From positions 62,001 to 126,000 of the forward strand of contig JASAMV010001328.1 of the NCBI GenBank assembly GCA_030248065.1: a stretch of DNA of 64,000 bases, in the 5' to 3' direction. The notes below the pieces were generated by a model that did no database searches, was not told the origin of the DNA, and saw nothing but the letters and a program-made list of their open reading frames with translations. The stretch is from Rhynchonema sp. JSB1_4 (lineage: Eukaryota; Nematoda; Chromadorea; Monhysterida; Xyalidae). Below, in pieces: positions 35,522 to 45,493 of this stretch (positions within the stretch are counted from its first letter, which is position 1; the number at the start of each line of letters is the position of its first letter). Position numbers and translations under genes: made by a program.

Positions 35522-35761
35522 ATGGCTGAACAATACGCAGTTGTCAGGTTCGGTTCTGATGCTGAATGTCCCGGAGGCAGTTATTCGGCTGTCCCCAAGC
35601 GATTCATCCGCCTTGACGAGAATCAATCTTTGGATGTCGGACTGGACGTCAAAGTCGACTGGCCGAGACAACGAAAAGGAAAGAAGAAAATTGTTGTGTA
35701 TGACGGAGTTGTTACTGTTATTACAGGCTCACTGTTATTATTTTATAAATTCCGGTTCTGA
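35522..35761 (+). CDS. unknown protein inside long-inverted-repeat element (ORF 1)
   Basis: ATG 35522 opens a frame of 79 codons: MAEQYAVVRFGSDAECPGGS, YSAVPKRFIRLDEN, then VKVDWPRQRKGKKKIVVYDG. The spacing of beta-strand-like segments faintly recalls small Tudor or BEN-associated N-terminal domains found in transposon-linked proteins, but I cannot assign a family. A splice may join it to the following frame at 35862, because TATTACAG occurs near 35726. It lies in the unique centre of the element at 33119-36850, so it may be element cargo. Confidence 0.4.
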   Translation: MAEQYAVVRFGSDAECPGGSYSAVPKRFIRLDENQSLDVGLDVKVDWPRQRKGKKKIVVYDGVVTVITGSLLLFYKFRF

Positions 35762-35861
35762 ACAAGTTACTATCACTAGAGTGTGAGAAAGCGATCAACT
35801 GTCAGATCGACTCCACCATACTTGCAGAATCGCATTCCTGCCAGACACCTACGAAGCAGTC

Positions 35862-36215
35862 ATGGTGCCGCTCAATGATGACAAACCGTCGGAGAATCGG
35901 GAGCCCCCCGTCGCAGACCAGAACATTCCACAACCGGTAATGCTCATTCAACAACAATACCCTCCATCACTCGAGTCGCCTTCTTCACAACAGCGACAGT
36001 ATTACACCGGTGCACCACCTGGTCAGCAACCAGCTCCGTTGCCAGGCATCGACCAGCTGGTGCACACACCAAGTCATCGATCACGCGCTCGGGCTGTCCC
36101 TTTGCAAGAATCGGGTCAGATGAATGTTGATGAGGATAGTCCTGCGTCCTACAAAACTGTCAGTCAACGTCAATTGGTCTGGAATGCTCAGTATAATTGC
36201 TATATGACTCGATAA
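35862..36215 (+). CDS. unknown Pro/Gln-rich protein inside long-inverted-repeat element (ORF 2)
   Basis: An open frame of 117 codons from ATG 35862: low-complexity Pro/Gln segments (QPVMLIQQQYPPSLE, GAPPGQQPAPLPGID), a basic patch (SHRSRARAV) and a more ordered end (YKTVSQRQLVWNAQYNCYMT). It may be a downstream exon of the frame at 35522. No known domain is recognised. Base composition differs little from the surroundings. Confidence 0.4.
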   Translation: MVPLNDDKPSENREPPVADQNIPQPVMLIQQQYPPSLESPSSQQRQYYTGAPPGQQPAPLPGIDQLVHTPSHRSRARAVPLQESGQMNVDEDSPASYKTVSQRQLVWNAQYNCYMTR

Positions 36216-36982
36216 TGCTAGAGCATTTGTATTTGTCTCACAAGATTGATTTTGAATCATCCTCAAGAAAACATGAACTTGATTTGTTGAAATATCGTCT
36301 CGTCTGCTCCTTTATCAAATTTATGATGTCAGTTTTTGAACATTTTATGGACAGAGTGCGTTTTATCTCCTATTTAGCCATTAGTGTGGATACTTCTTTT
36401 AGCACGTTTGGTCTGTGAATGATCACCTTTCTACCTGTTTTTGTTGCTGAAACTTGATATAGACGCGAAAAATAACGTTTTTCTTGTTCGACAGCGAATA
36501 TTGATAAAATGTTGGTTTTTGTGACAGTTTCAACATTAATTCTTTCACCGTTTTTGGTATGTCGCAGCCTCAACATCGCCAAATGCTTCAAACAACTGAG
36601 AAAAACGGAATTACAATCACATCACATATCACAAAAAGTAGCTGTGCATCCGCCGAGCCTGCAGAGCCTGCAGGCTCTGCAGGCTCATGAGCCTGCGCCT
36701 GCGACCGCTTATACACTGGGCCTGCGAAGCCTGCGCCGAGCCTGCAGGCTCTGCAGGCTGCTATCTTTTGTATTGAGCCTGCGCAGGCTCTTGAGCCTGC
36801 AGGCGCTGCAGGCGCAGGCCTCAATCAGCCAAAAATTGCAGCTGGTACTGTATGTATATTGTAATTGGACACCATGTCAAACAATAGTATAGTTTGTTGC
36901 GTACAGTGTGTAAATTTCTAACACCTGTATGTGTCGACTTTGCTTGCAACCAAGGAAAAAACCAGCTTTTACATCATAAATC

Positions 36983-39900
36983 TTGTCTCTTACCAATGCC
37001 ACTATCGCATCCAGATATTTATGGTTTCCAAATACTCATGCCCAGAACAGAACAATGATTGTGCGCGTGCTGCCCTGCTTGTTCCCTCCCCTGCTGTACC
37101 CTTGCGGCCAAAAGAATTTCACGCGTCGCGAAGGCTGCATGAATCCAGGCATCATGGCTGAGATCACCGATTACGTGTTCAAAGTGGCGAATTTGTCTTT
37201 TGAAGTTCGACCCGATTTGACGTCTCACTGCGCCGGGTTAGATTAATTGATAAAGGAATTGATTGGTTAATTTGATTTGTTACATTAATGACCAATTGTG
37301 GACTGATTGAGTCATTCACAGATTTGGTAGCAAAGTGAATGGCACGTGGTTGAACGGCACGATTTTGGCAGCGATCCATGCGGATTTGGTTGACACGAGT
37401 GCCTGGGTGATGGCACCAAGTGCATCCCGATTGCCTGATTTTTCCTTCTCCATGCCGGTATTTCAACCTGGCCAGGCCGAGATCTCGGTATGAAACAGCC
37501 GGTCATCCGGCAATGTCCTTGATTTTCGAGCAACAACCTTTGATTTCTCATTGAAACAGGTCCTGGTGCCAAAATACGACCTCGGCGATCCGGCGCCAGA
37601 GTTGAAAATGCGCAAAATCATCGACAATTTCCCGCCAGAATTGTGGCTGTATCTGATTGGATTGTTGTGTTTCGGCGTGATTTGTGAACTGATCATTAGA
37701 CGCCTTTATGGATGTTCAATTCTGGATGGGGCACACACGAGCACACGACGATTGGGCATCAGTGGATTAGTGATCACTTTGGGTGAAGTGATGATTCGCA
37801 TGTTTTTGGTTCTTCTGCTTGATACTATTTTGAACTGCGCACCGTTGGACGAGCTGATGCTTCACAAAGCGCATAAGTAGCGCTGCGTTTTGAGCAAATC
37901 TATTTCACAACGTTTCTTTTCATATTTTCAGGTTTCACAACATTGATCTTCAGCAGTCTCTACCAGAATACCTTGTTGACCGAGTTGCTAATTCCGAGCC
38001 AAAAGTATGTCGTGCCCACAGCGGCCGACCTGCCCGCCGCCATTAGTGATCATCTTCAACCGATATTTATGGCGCGAAAGTCCAACATTCAGAATCAGAT
38101 CAACAAAGGCGAAACAGTTGCCATGCGAGAACTGCGGACAGCTGTTGATGGAAGAGAGGTTAGACGTACTTTTGGAAGCTGCACTTTTAGTCTCTCGCTT
38201 CTCAGGGAGTTGTGACCAGGCCAAACCTGACTATCTGCCTAACCACGAAATAACGGATATTTCATCGATTAAAATTGGTACCTGGCCAAGACGTAGGGCC
38301 GGTCAAGACGTAAGGTTCGGCGACACGTGGGGTTGGACAAGACGTAGGGTACAAGCGGCAAGACGTAGGGTTCACTGGACAACACGTAGGGTTCACTGGT
38401 CAAGACGTAGGGTTCATGAAATGCAAAAAGTTTGAAAAGTGGTAGGAATCTGCCATGCATGGAGATGTATTACCGTGGTTCAGTGCATGGCATTCACCCA
38501 CTCTGTTTCAAGTCATATTGAGCATGGGATATGCACGATTGGACCGTTTTATCCGAAACATCGCAAGTTGTCAAAAATATGACATATACCCCTTACAAGG
38601 TAAATGTTCAATTAGCAAGCACGCAAGCTGAAATGAAGCTGGCACGAGCGTACCTTCACCGACGTCAACCATTCAGGTACCAAACAATTCCGGCTGCGAT
38701 GCTGAACACATTGGTTGTACTCATTTACGTTAAGTTACTTAAAGTTTCGTTGGTCAAATGAGCGGTATACGCCCATGTGCACCTGACATGGTACATACAT
38801 ACATATGTACATATGTACATATACTGTATGTCGGTATGTGTTGTGACCTTGGTCTGTTACCACATGTCGACATGTACCCACACTCTACCAATCTATGTAT
38901 ACATACAGTATATACTACGTCAGGTGCACGCTGGCATACGTGCACCAGACAATGAAAGGGCGCCGCAGTGAAACCAAACCACAGCTGATGGTTGTGCAAC
39001 ATTATACGGCGGCACCTTCAAACAGTGTGCTGTACATTGTTCAGAATCATATTCAGTTGCGTGTGCGCGTGTGAACAGTTTCCTTTGCTTTGTTATATTT
39101 TTGGCAGCAATGAGGCGCGCCAAGCGATGCTTCGATCCCGAATCGGACTTCGGTCCAGCACCGGTTGAAACTGATCGCTGTAAATCTGCACAGCTACTCA
39201 ATGCGTGAAACATCAGGTGCACAGCCGGTACGTTGTTCTTCGATGAAGTTACTGAAACGAACTGTCACTGTACCGTTCAATTTTGCCCTTTTCTATTCAG
39301 GCTACGTCAACGCCCCTACCGAACGGCGCCGCCCACCGCCGTCATGATGTATTCGTTTTGAACGACGAACAGAATGATGTTTTGATTCGCGATCCCAGAT
39401 TTATGCATTCACATAGTTCGCCGTCGCACTCTTCAATTGACACATTGCGCTCCCCAATTGCGCATCCCAATGAGGCTTTGTATTTAGACTTGTGAAATGG
39501 ATTATTATTTTATTTTGGTGAGATTGCTTTACTCGCGTTGTTCCTGCATTTGATGATACAGCTCATATTTTCTGATTTTTTTGTTGTGGAGCCGTACATT
39601 TTGTCTAATTTTGTTGCATCCTGAATATGTATGTATGTACATACAGTGAACATATTACATACTTTTACGCACATTTTGGGGTCTCTGTCACCTTTACTAC
39701 TTGTCCTGTCCACTTGAATTTTCAAATTTCTTGTTTTTCTGGCTTTATGCCATCTGTCTGATGTCATTTATTCATTTGTGCTTGATATCAACGTTCGCAC
39801 GGGTACGCCAATGGGCACATCACGGGGGTTTGTGTATTTTCTGAGTGGTTTCGCTTTACATGATACGGTGCAATACATGTTATTTGTTGCTGTAAAGCCG

Positions 39901-42900
39901 TTTATATTATCAGATAAAGTGTGCATGTGCGAATATAAAGTACCAGTAACAGAACAAGGTCACAACATATATGTATGTACATATGTGCCAGGGCACGTGC
40001 ACATGCGCGCAGCTGACGTACATACTGTATATGTATATGTACAGTATGTATGTACCATGTCAGGTGCACATGGGCGTATACCGCTCATTTGACCAACGAA
40101 ACTTTAAGTAACTTAACGTAAATGAGTACAACCAATGTGTTCAGCATCGCAGCCGGAATTGTTTGGTACCTGAATGGTTGACGTCGGTGAAGGTACGCTC
40201 GTGCCAGCTTCATTTCAGCTTGCGTGCTTGCTAATTGAACATTTATCTTGTAAGGGGTATATGTCATATTTTTGACAACTTGCGATGTTTCGGATAAAAC
40301 GGTCCAATCGTGCATATCCCATGCTCAATATGACTTGAAACAGAGTGGGTGAATGCCATGCATTGAACCACGGTAATACATCTCCATGCATGGCAGATTC
40401 CTACCACTTTTCAAACTTTTTGCATTTCATGAACCCTACGTCTTGACCAGTGAACCCTACGTGTTGTCCAGTGAACCCTACGTCTTGCCGCTTGTACCCT
40501 ACGTCTTGTCCAACCCTACGTGTCGCCGAACCCTACGTCTTGACCGGCCCTACGTCTTGGCCGACTTCCAAAATTGGGAACAATCGTTCACTGCAACGAG
40601 AACGCGCAGTTGATCGTGCGAACTTCTCAGCACACTGAACGTGTTGTTGAAGTTTGAATTCGAACGTTCATCAGGCCACTTTCTGCCTTTGTCTGACACC
40701 TGATTGGGTAGGCTGTAGAATTATGAGAGCAGTGTGTTCGTATTTGCACCAAGTGATTTCATTTCTGGATCGCTTTGGAACCAACCCTTCAGTGAGTGAG
40801 TGAGTGAGTCAGAGAATGAAGATATCTTACTTCCAAACCTTACTGGACCGTGTAGTGACGAATCCCCATGTGGCCTTGGAATGCAAAGCAGTGTAACGTG
40901 ACTTTACTAAATATCACATGACCTCCAAGAGAATGGCGATGTTCTTTGTTTGCCAGTTCGCTATTTGGGCAAACTTCGTTTATTGTACTATGTGCTTATC
41001 GTATTGTATCGCACCGTATCGTGCTCTACGTCAATTTCGTAACTCGTATCTACAGTGTTGTCAAAATTGTCGGCTGAAACGTTGCAAGGGCAACATTTGT
41101 TTGAACGAGTCAAGCAAACAATGAAAGAAAAAGGGTTTGTGACGGCCAAAGAAGTGACGTTGGCCAAAGCGTACGTCGAACGCGAAGTGCAGAAAGAGAA
41201 TTTTGGTGACGCGTTCGAGGCGTTGCGTACAGGCAAACGCAATCAACTAGTCGAACAGTTCGGTTTGTACGTCGATCAAAACGGTCTGTTGCGTTCGAAA
41301 AGTCGATGTACAAATGCACAGTTAACTGATGAGGCAAAGTATCCGATCATGATTCCGAAGAAGACGCACTTCACCAAATTGTTCGTGATGAAATACCATG
41401 AACGTTGCATGCACAACGGTGTTCAGCAAACGCTGATGGAAATACGGCAAAAGTATTGGCTTGTGTCCGGCCGAACAGAGGTTCGCAAAGTGATCGTACC
41501 ATGTGTTGTGTGTCGCAAGTTGAAGGGCAAAGCATACAAATTGCCAAAGTGTCCGCCGCTACCAGCTGAGCGAGTGTCTCGTTCAGGTACGTTTGAAGGC
41601 GCCGGAATCGATTACGCCGGACCAACTTATGTGAAAGAAAATCGTGATTCGAAGACACCCATGAAGGTTTGGGTTGCGTTGTTGTCATGTTTTTCGAGCA
41701 GATCAGTGCATCTGGAGACGGCCATTGACTTGTCAACTGACAAATGTCTCAATGTGCTACGACGCTTCATTGCCCGAAGAGGAAAACCAAAACATTTGTA
41801 CAGCGACAATGCCACGCACTTCCAATTATTGAAGAAGATCCTGAATGAAAATTGGCCAAATAACCCAGACAACGATGAATATCTCGACTATCTGGCCAAG
41901 GAAGAAATCGAATGGCGCATGCAAACACCGCTAAGTCCGTGGAAAGGCGGCATGTTTGAACGAATGATTGGCATAATGAAGAGAATGATCAAAGCAGCTG
42001 TTGGCAAACGATTGCTGACGCTGGAAGAGTTCCAAACGGTTCTGTGTGAGGTCGAAGCGATGATGAATTCAAGACCGTTGACATATTTGTATTCGGACAA
42101 CGACTCGTTTCAAGTGTTGCGTCCGATTGATTTCCTGGCACCTGGTCGTGAGTGTGGTGCAATTCGTTTCGCGAACGACGAGAGTGACGATTCTGACTAC
42201 GAAGAAGGCGAAATGTCAACCGAGGCGATTGTGAAAAGGAATTGGGCTGAGCAATCAAAATGTCTCGATCGTGCATGGAAGTTGTACACGACCGAATATC
42301 TGACAAGTTTGAGAGAACGTTACAAGTCGAGCATTGATCAGCCCAGGGGAGCTGTCAATATGAAACCACAAGTTGGTGATGTCGTTTTGCTGGACGATGG
42401 TAATGTGCCAAGAGGATGTTGGCGATTGGCGAGAATCGTACGTTTGTTCCATGGTGACGACGGGGAATGTCGTTCAGCTGAAATCGTTGTATCGAATGGT
42501 AACTTGTTGAAGCGATCAATCAGCAAGTTGATCCCTCTGGAACTGCACGAAAACGAAACAGAGCAGAAGGAAGACGAACGTGCTGTTTCGCAAGTCGGGA
42601 AGTCAAGTGAATCGGAAGCACAACCGTTGCGTCGTTCGGAGCGGTTGAAGGCCAAATCCACGGTCGTGCAGACGTGATTTTCTCTCAAGGGGGAGAGAAT
42701 GGCGATGTTCTTTGTTTGCCAGTTCGCTATTTGGGCAAACTTCGTTTATTGTACTATGTGCTTATCGTATTGTATCGCACCGTATCGTGCTCTACGTCAA
42801 TTTCGTAACTCGTATCTACAGTGTTGGCCTTATCATCTACGCTTATCCAGTTCTACGTCTACGCTTATCCATTTCTCGCCTACGACTAACGAACAGTCCC

Positions 42901-44362
42901 TTGAAAGAAGAAAGAAGGCATGAAAACTTGAATGAATGAAGGACTCTGACGAAGAAAGAAAATGGGACATTGGACTGAACTTTTATTGATCTATTGCATT
43001 TGACTTTTTCAGAGTTTAATTTTGATTCATTCTTCTGAAGGGGGAGGATGTAGTGACGAATCCCCATGTGGCCTTGGAATGCAAAGCAGTGTAACGTGAC
43101 TTTACTAAATATCACATGATTCATTGTATTTTGTCTACACGCATTCTAACAGCTTATTTCCTGTGTGCTTGTGCTTGTGAGCTTCAGAGTTGGTTACGTG
43201 GTTTACGTGTGCCTTTGGAATAAAGTGTGTTATGAAGCAAAGACAGTTTCACATTAGACCGGATATCACCCGACCAGTGCAAGACAAAGAGCTCGTGAGT
43301 GTTGGCCCAAACATTAATGCAATGTCACGACTTTTCAGTGCCAGCTCCATGTGTAATATCCACCAACTTTGCCCAGCCAAAGGAAGCCGATGACCAAATA
43401 TAGCTTCCAGCAGTCAGACACGCAAACAGTCGGGCTGCACGTTGCCCTCTCCTAGGTCGGATGTGTTCATGCCAAACCTTGTCGGACAAGGCGGTCTCGT
43501 TCGGTTGCACACTCAAGCGCAAGTCCGCACAAACAACACCCCTCTGCCATCGCCACACACCTTAACTATTCTCACAAAATAATCCCCGAATTTCATGCGC
43601 AGGCCGGTTTCATGAGCGATCTTATGTCAGCCACCCAACTGGTTAACAACAACCGAGGTGTGTTGTTGACGTACAAAACATTGGGTGACTTTCTGGCTTC
43701 AAACTTCTGCAATGTGCGACATCTGGCACTAAGGGAACACTTCAAATTTGGACTGCGATTCATGGCCTTTCCGTTCAGGTTTGAGACTGTTCTCTGACAC
43801 ATACAGGTCTGTTAGGTAGCCTGTCTCGGATTTTCCAAGCAACTATTTTTTATGAACTTGGCCCAAAGAAGTGAAATTCAAGAGAAACATTTCAGAAAGA
43901 ACTACCCATTGGTATCCAGAATTGACAACGCCTTGCTTCGCAGCTATGACCCGATGATCAAGTTCGTCTGAATTTGTTAAAATACGAGTCTTAAAATGAT
44001 CAAATTTCCGAAGTCTATCTTTGCCCAGGATCATTTCACGTTACACGCGTGGCACGCGTGCCAACTGTGGCAATGACGTCACGGCTAGCAATAGTCCACA
44101 AGTTGCTCCCATATCAGTTTGGTCAGTGACCGGCTGTTTCCTCGTGTTACTCGCCGGTTTTGCCTCGACCACTTTGTACTTTGTGCTCTGCGAAATGGGA
44201 AGATCGCCAACAACGGACAATCGCTCAAAATTAGCCGTAGACGGAAGCGAATCCGAATCTCGGGCAACGACTGTGAGGTCTCACCACATTGAGAAGAAGT
44301 ATAAGAAACCGGTCAAGTTGAAAACCCGGATAAAGAGAATATATTTGTGTGGAAGTGCATGA
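36983..44362 (+). CDS. ionotropic glutamate receptor-like channel, split by transposons
   Basis: Exons on the plus strand follow an ionotropic glutamate/chemoreceptor-like order without an amino-terminal domain. The first ligand-binding lobe is 36983-37236 and 37321-37487 (NRTMIVRVLPCLFPPLL, then VNGTWLNGTILAAIHADLVD, FSFSMPVFQPG). The channel block is 37560-37873 (PPELWLYLIGLLCFGVICEL then ITLGEVMIRMFLVLLLDTIL) and 37932-38158 (TLIFSSLYQNTLLTELLIPS then TAADLPAAISDHL). The second lobe is 43603-43778 (SATQLVNNNRGVLLTYKTLG then SNFCNVRHLAL) and 43896-43966 (YPLVSRIDNALLRSYDPMIK). The last exon, 44029-44362, has the fourth membrane segment (VWSVTGCFLVLLAGFASTTL) and a basic tail. About 5.4 kb of transposons separate the fourth and fifth exons. 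Ligand residues are not obviously those of classical glutamate receptors. N-terminus uncertain. Confidence 0.72.
38284..38412. repeat. ACGTAGGGTTC minisatellite within foldback arm
   Basis: Units of about 17 to 21 bases (CAAGACGTAGGGTTCACTGG and variants) repeat some seven times. The inverted copy lies at 40432-40562. Confidence 0.8.
39110..39495 (+). CDS. small unknown gene carried in the foldback element centre
   Basis: ATG 39110 opens MRRAKRCFDPESDFGPAP. A donor at CCG|GTTGAA, or further on at AATGC|GTGAAA, could join to the acceptor TTCTATTCAG near 39300. The second exon reads ATSTPLPNGAAHRRHDVFVL, then NDEQNDVLIRDPRF and NEALYLDL-stop at 39495. Only the first donor keeps the reading frame. 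The product would be about 80 residues, hydrophilic, with no recognised domain. Its position between two long inverted arms makes it possible transposon cargo. A TGAAACATCA word (39206-39215) lies at the second possible donor. Confidence 0.4.
40851..40921 (+). repeat. truncated 5' LTR (first 71 bp)
   Basis: Identical to the first 71 bases of the 3' LTR from TGTAGTGACGAATCCCCATG through ATATCACATGA. The match ends abruptly at 40921, where the sequence changes to CCTCCAAGAG. Confidence 0.85.
40928..41060 (+). repeat. 133-bp direct repeat, upstream copy
   Basis: From AGAGAATGGCGATGTTCTTT to CGTATCTACAGTGTTG, apparently identical to 42694-42826. This copy runs straight into the truncated pol frame. 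Confidence 0.9.
41055..42677 (+). CDS. Bel/Pao integrase-containing pol fragment
   Basis: An open frame of 540 codons. The first part is the RNase H-integrase linker (GLYVDQNGLLRSKSRC), followed by a zinc-finger-like region (YHERCMHNGVQQTLMEIRQK, CVVCRKLKG). The DDE-type catalytic core follows (GAGIDYAGPTYV, then HLYSDNATHFQLL, then WRMQTPLSPWKGGMFERMIG with the final E), and a C-terminal DUF5641-like segment (VGDVVLLDDGNVPRGCWRLA). The three acidic catalytic positions appear intact. The frame lacks an upstream reverse transcriptase and its start codon sits at the edge of the 133-bp repeat, so the protein would be a fragment. It ends GACGTGA just before CAAGGGGGAGAG, a polypurine tract. Confidence 0.92.
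   Translation: MLSKLSAETLQGQHLFERVKQTMKEKGFVTAKEVTLAKAYVEREVQKENFGDAFEALRTGKRNQLVEQFGLYVDQNGLLRSKSRCTNAQLTDEAKYPIMIPKKTHFTKLFVMKYHERCMHNGVQQTLMEIRQKYWLVSGRTEVRKVIVPCVVCRKLKGKAYKLPKCPPLPAERVSRSGTFEGAGIDYAGPTYVKENRDSKTPMKVWVALLSCFSSRSVHLETAIDLSTDKCLNVLRRFIARRGKPKHLYSDNATHFQLLKKILNENWPNNPDNDEYLDYLAKEEIEWRMQTPLSPWKGGMFERMIGIMKRMIKAAVGKRLLTLEEFQTVLCEVEAMMNSRPLTYLYSDNDSFQVLRPIDFLAPGRECGAIRFANDESDDSDYEEGEMSTEAIVKRNWAEQSKCLDRAWKLYTTEYLTSLRERYKSSIDQPRGAVNMKPQVGDVVLLDDGNVPRGCWRLARIVRLFHGDDGECRSAEIVVSNGNLLKRSISKLIPLELHENETEQKEDERAVSQVGKSSESEAQPLRRSERLKAKSTVVQT
42694..42826 (+). repeat. 133-bp direct repeat, downstream copy
   Basis: A second copy of 40928-41060, immediately preceded by a polypurine tract (CAAGGGGG). 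It behaves like a short LTR of an inner element or like a duplicated 3' region. Confidence 0.9.
43050..43256 (+). repeat. 3' LTR of Bel/Pao element
   Basis: 207 bp from TGTAGTGACG to TTCACATTA, bounded by a polypurine tract and the target duplication GACCG. It contains GGAATAAAGTG near 43217, a possible polyadenylation signal. Confidence 0.75.
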
Positions 44363-44633
44363 AAAAGAATTATTGTGTTGAGTAGGTTATGCCATATGAA
44401 TGTTGGACTAAACGAATGTCGAAAAGACTGAGAGACACCAAATTGTAGTTCAACGAATTTCAATTTGTTTTGATTTATTTGTCGATTACTGATCAGTTTT
44501 TAGCACCAATTGGAAAATATTCCACCTTTTTCAGTGAGTAATTCTGGTTCTATAGCTGTAGATTGTTAGTTTCTGGCTGTCACTGGGCTCATAATCAGCT
44601 AAATCATTCCAGATATTAAATCGCTCCATCACT

Positions 44634-45113
44634 CTACCCCGTCCACCAGCTCAAATGGTCGGCCCAGTCGAATTGGTAATTCGCATAGTTATTATTCGCG
44701 ATCACTTCACTTAATTCGGATTTCAGTTCAATTCGCTTCACTTCAAATTTATCGATCGCTTTGCGCGTGATGTTGAGCTCGGATTGTAGTTTTCTGGATA
44801 AATCACAATTAAGAACATTATTTTAATATCTGGACTCAATTTTTGGTTTCGGTGCCCAGTGCAACTGTGCATCCCTATCAAAACTGAGCCTACCTGTTGG
44901 GAATTCCAAGATTTACGTTGCTTAACGAGTGAACAATTCAGTTTCACCAATTTAAACCCAAAATAACCGTTTGAAGGCCCGACTGGCGGCCAGAATTTCC
45001 ATTCGTTCTGCCTCCTGCTTCATTGCAATGAGACGCCAGATGCAAATAATCAACGTGATCAGCAACAGCACGTTCACAATCATCTGTGCTGTTATAATGG
45101 CGTGGTGAAACAT
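44634..45113 (-). CDS. small single-pass membrane protein, family member M1
   Basis: Exon 1 starts at ATG 45113 (MFHHAIITAQMIVNVLLLIT, LIICIWRLIAMKQEAERM) and gives a short N-terminus, one hydrophobic span and a charged segment. A donor follows AAACG near 44969. Exon 2 (about 44795-44634) reads KLQSELNITRKAIDKFEVKR and ends DHLSWWTG-stop. The two-exon plan of an anchor exon followed by a helical, charged exon is shared with the genes at 45494, 46801, 47918, 49363, 56113, 57836, 58727 and 61577. Function unknown. The start codon lies within a TGATGTTTCA word. Confidence 0.65.
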
Positions 45114-45493
45114 CAGGATGGTCTATTGGGTGCTAGGGTTTAGATTATTTAAATGGAAAGGAATCAGTGAGAAAAAATCTAATAATCTGGTTCCATTTTC
45201 TGAAGAACTTGGGGCAATAATTTTGACATGCTGTGTTCGTGACACTCGGCTTGAACCAGTTTAGGAAATATAATTGGTCACAGTAGTTGAATAACCGAAC
45301 AAGACTAAATCAGTTTTATCGATTGTCAGATCAAGCGCAGTCAGTTTGTAATCTTGCGATGGGGCAAACCAGCGAAATGTTATACGATAAAGAAATCAAA
45401 CGAACGTTGTTGGATAATGAACTGTCTATCAAGTACAGTTCAAAAAAATAAGAGCAGTTTCACTGCATTCCGGTTTCATTCAGTCATTCCTCG

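Larger units (their letters stand above)
33119..36850. mobile_element. TA-flanked long-inverted-repeat element carrying GCCTGCAGGC arrays
   Basis: The ends are CAGTACCAGCTGCAATTTTT and its complement, with TA at 33117-33118 and 36851-36852, the duplication expected for Tc1/mariner-type transposition; the CAGT terminus also suits that superfamily. The inverted repeats are about 490 bp each: right arm 36359-36850 intact, left arm 33119-33260 plus 34755-35105, split by another element. Within each arm are clustered palindromic words (GCCTGCAGGC, GAGCCTGCGCAGGCTC). The unique centre (about 35106-36358) contains two open frames of unknown function and no transposase that I recognise. So it is either non-autonomous or carries cargo. 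Confidence 0.8.
38279..40569. mobile_element. 2.3-kb foldback element with 8-bp target duplication
   Basis: Long inverted arms (about 38284-38845 and 40000-40563, roughly 560 bp) share CATGCATGGAGATGTATTAC, tandem ACGTAGGGTTC units and AAATGAGCGGTATACGCCCA. The outer edges are GGCCAAGACGTAGGGCCGGT and its complement. AAAATTGG occurs at 38271-38278 and 40570-40577 and is the likely 8-bp target-site duplication, as in hAT-like or foldback transposition. The single-copy centre contains a small spliced gene candidate (39110-39495) and TACATA-type simple repeats. No transposase is recognised. Confidence 0.8.
40851..43256 (+). mobile_element. Bel/Pao LTR retrotransposon, internally deleted and rearranged
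   Basis: The 3' LTR (43050-43256) starts TGTAGTGACG after the polypurine tract GAAGGGGGAGGA. Its first 71 bases recur at 40851-40921 as a truncated 5' LTR. GACCG at 40846-40850 and at 43257-43261 is a probable 5-bp target duplication, the usual size for this superfamily. Gag, protease, reverse transcriptase and RNase H are missing; only the integrase part remains. A second 133-bp direct repeat flanks the integrase frame. The element stands in sense orientation in the large intron of the glutamate receptor-like gene. Confidence 0.8.

Noticed and set aside
38284..40562. tandem ACGTAGGGTTC units as telomeric DNA or a CRISPR-like array
   Set aside because: The units are diverged, lack unique spacers, and are mirrored in the other foldback arm, so they are internal repeats of the element.
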